The notes beneath the pieces are model-generated. The model searched no databases. It saw nothing but the letters and a program-made list of their open reading frames with translations, and had not been told where the DNA came from. Positions 14,383 to 14,702 of a DNA stretch of 14,702 nt are shown here, piece after piece; position 1 is the first letter of the stretch; every line of letters starts with the position of its first letter. Made by a program: the position numbers and the translations under genes. Location: the NCBI GenBank assembly GCA_011365025.1, contig RDOF01000019.1:41353-56054 (forward strand). Reading direction: 5' to 3'. This DNA comes from Candidatus Thorarchaeota archaeon. Lineage in GTDB: Archaea > Asgardarchaeota > Thorarchaeia > Thorarchaeales > Thorarchaeaceae.

Positions 14383-14702
14383 CTAGAAAAGATGCGCCTC
14401 AGAGAGCATGTGGGTGGGTGGGACAGGATAGCCGTAGTGCATAGCATAGAGAGTCCTGAGCTCCTCGACGATATCGCGGAGAATCTCATCGGCGCATTTC
14501 TCCTGGTCTGCCATTTTCTTCTTTCGAGTACGCTTGAAGCCCCAGCGGCCCGACTCTCCCGAGGTGTAGAGATGCTCTAGGAAGGGTGAGAGCCGCCAGA
14601 TGAGGAGATTGATATAGTTGCGTGCATCCCGAACCGGAACAGCATAGATGAAGCACTTGCGACAGAGCTCGAACACGTGGGCTCGAATCATGTCGATGAA
14701 AT
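14383..14702 (-). CDS. Unrecognised protein, C-terminal part (5' end outside window)
   Basis: The frame is open to the right edge of the window, so the ATG at 14691 is probably internal. About 106 codons are visible. Features: a Cys-x2-Cys pair near the visible start (ELCRKC), a hydrophobic, aromatic-rich segment (YINLLIWRLSPFLEHLY), a basic stretch (KRTRKKK) and an acidic amphipathic helix (CADEILRDIVEELRTLY), ending at TAG. I do not recognise a family. It could be the end of a larger regulatory or nucleic-acid-binding protein, but that is a guess. It lies upstream of the ABC operon on the same strand. Confidence 0.5.
   Translation of the reverse strand, partial: FIDMIRAHVFELCRKCFIYAVPVRDARNYINLLIWRLSPFLEHLYTSGESGRWGFKRTRKKKMADQEKCADEILRDIVEELRTLYAMHYGYPVPPTHMLSEAHLF

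Noticed and set aside
1..14702. CRISPR arrays, tRNA or rRNA genes, insertion sequences
   Set aside because: No regularly spaced direct repeats, tRNA-like cloverleaf, rRNA signature or transposase was seen by eye.

Overview
The window looks like an anaerobic archaeal chromosome of moderate GC. The evidence is HdrA/HdrB-type heterodisulfide-reductase proteins, an FprA-type flavodiiron protein, TATA-like boxes about 25 nt ahead of starts, GAGGTGA-type ribosome binding sites, and a secreted binding protein held by a Thr-rich linker and a C-terminal membrane helix. An Asgard (Thorarchaeia-like) or related lineage is possible, but that is only an impression; nothing here fixes the taxon.

Layout: (1) 1-6107, + strand, is a tight operon: the C-terminal end of an HdrB-like subunit, a short HdrA-like flavoprotein (QmoA-like size and layout), a long HdrA with two ferredoxin clusters and an MvhD domain (QmoB-like), and an unusual 755-aa protein. 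That last protein joins long helical regions and two copies of a winged-helix-like module to an HdrC-like dicluster ferredoxin tail. (2) 6192-7391, + strand, is an acyl-CoA dehydrogenase. (3) 7516-9381, + strand, is a family-5 (oligopeptide type) solute-binding protein whose two halves are in swapped order, followed by a possible small membrane ORF and a cupin gene. (4) 10106-11801, - strand, is a flavodiiron protein followed by an NTF2/SnoaL-like protein, with a clear TATA box and a nearly leaderless start. (5) 11917-14315, - strand, is an ABC-2 exporter (ATPase plus permease, overlapping by 4 nt); the permease ectodomain is duplicated. (6) 14383-14702, - strand, is the end of an unrecognised gene.

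Working together (inference): the Hdr-like complex is a soluble flavin/iron-sulfur machine able to move or bifurcate electrons between a thiol/disulfide or other HdrB substrate, ferredoxin and another donor. The adjacent acyl-CoA dehydrogenase suggests a link to fatty-acid or acyl-CoA oxidation, but no ETF genes are in the window. The flavodiiron protein would remove O2 or NO and protect such an oxygen-sensitive metabolism.

The best candidate for something undescribed is the 755-aa protein at 3840-6107. Next are the circularly permuted binding protein and the duplicated ABC-2 ectodomain.
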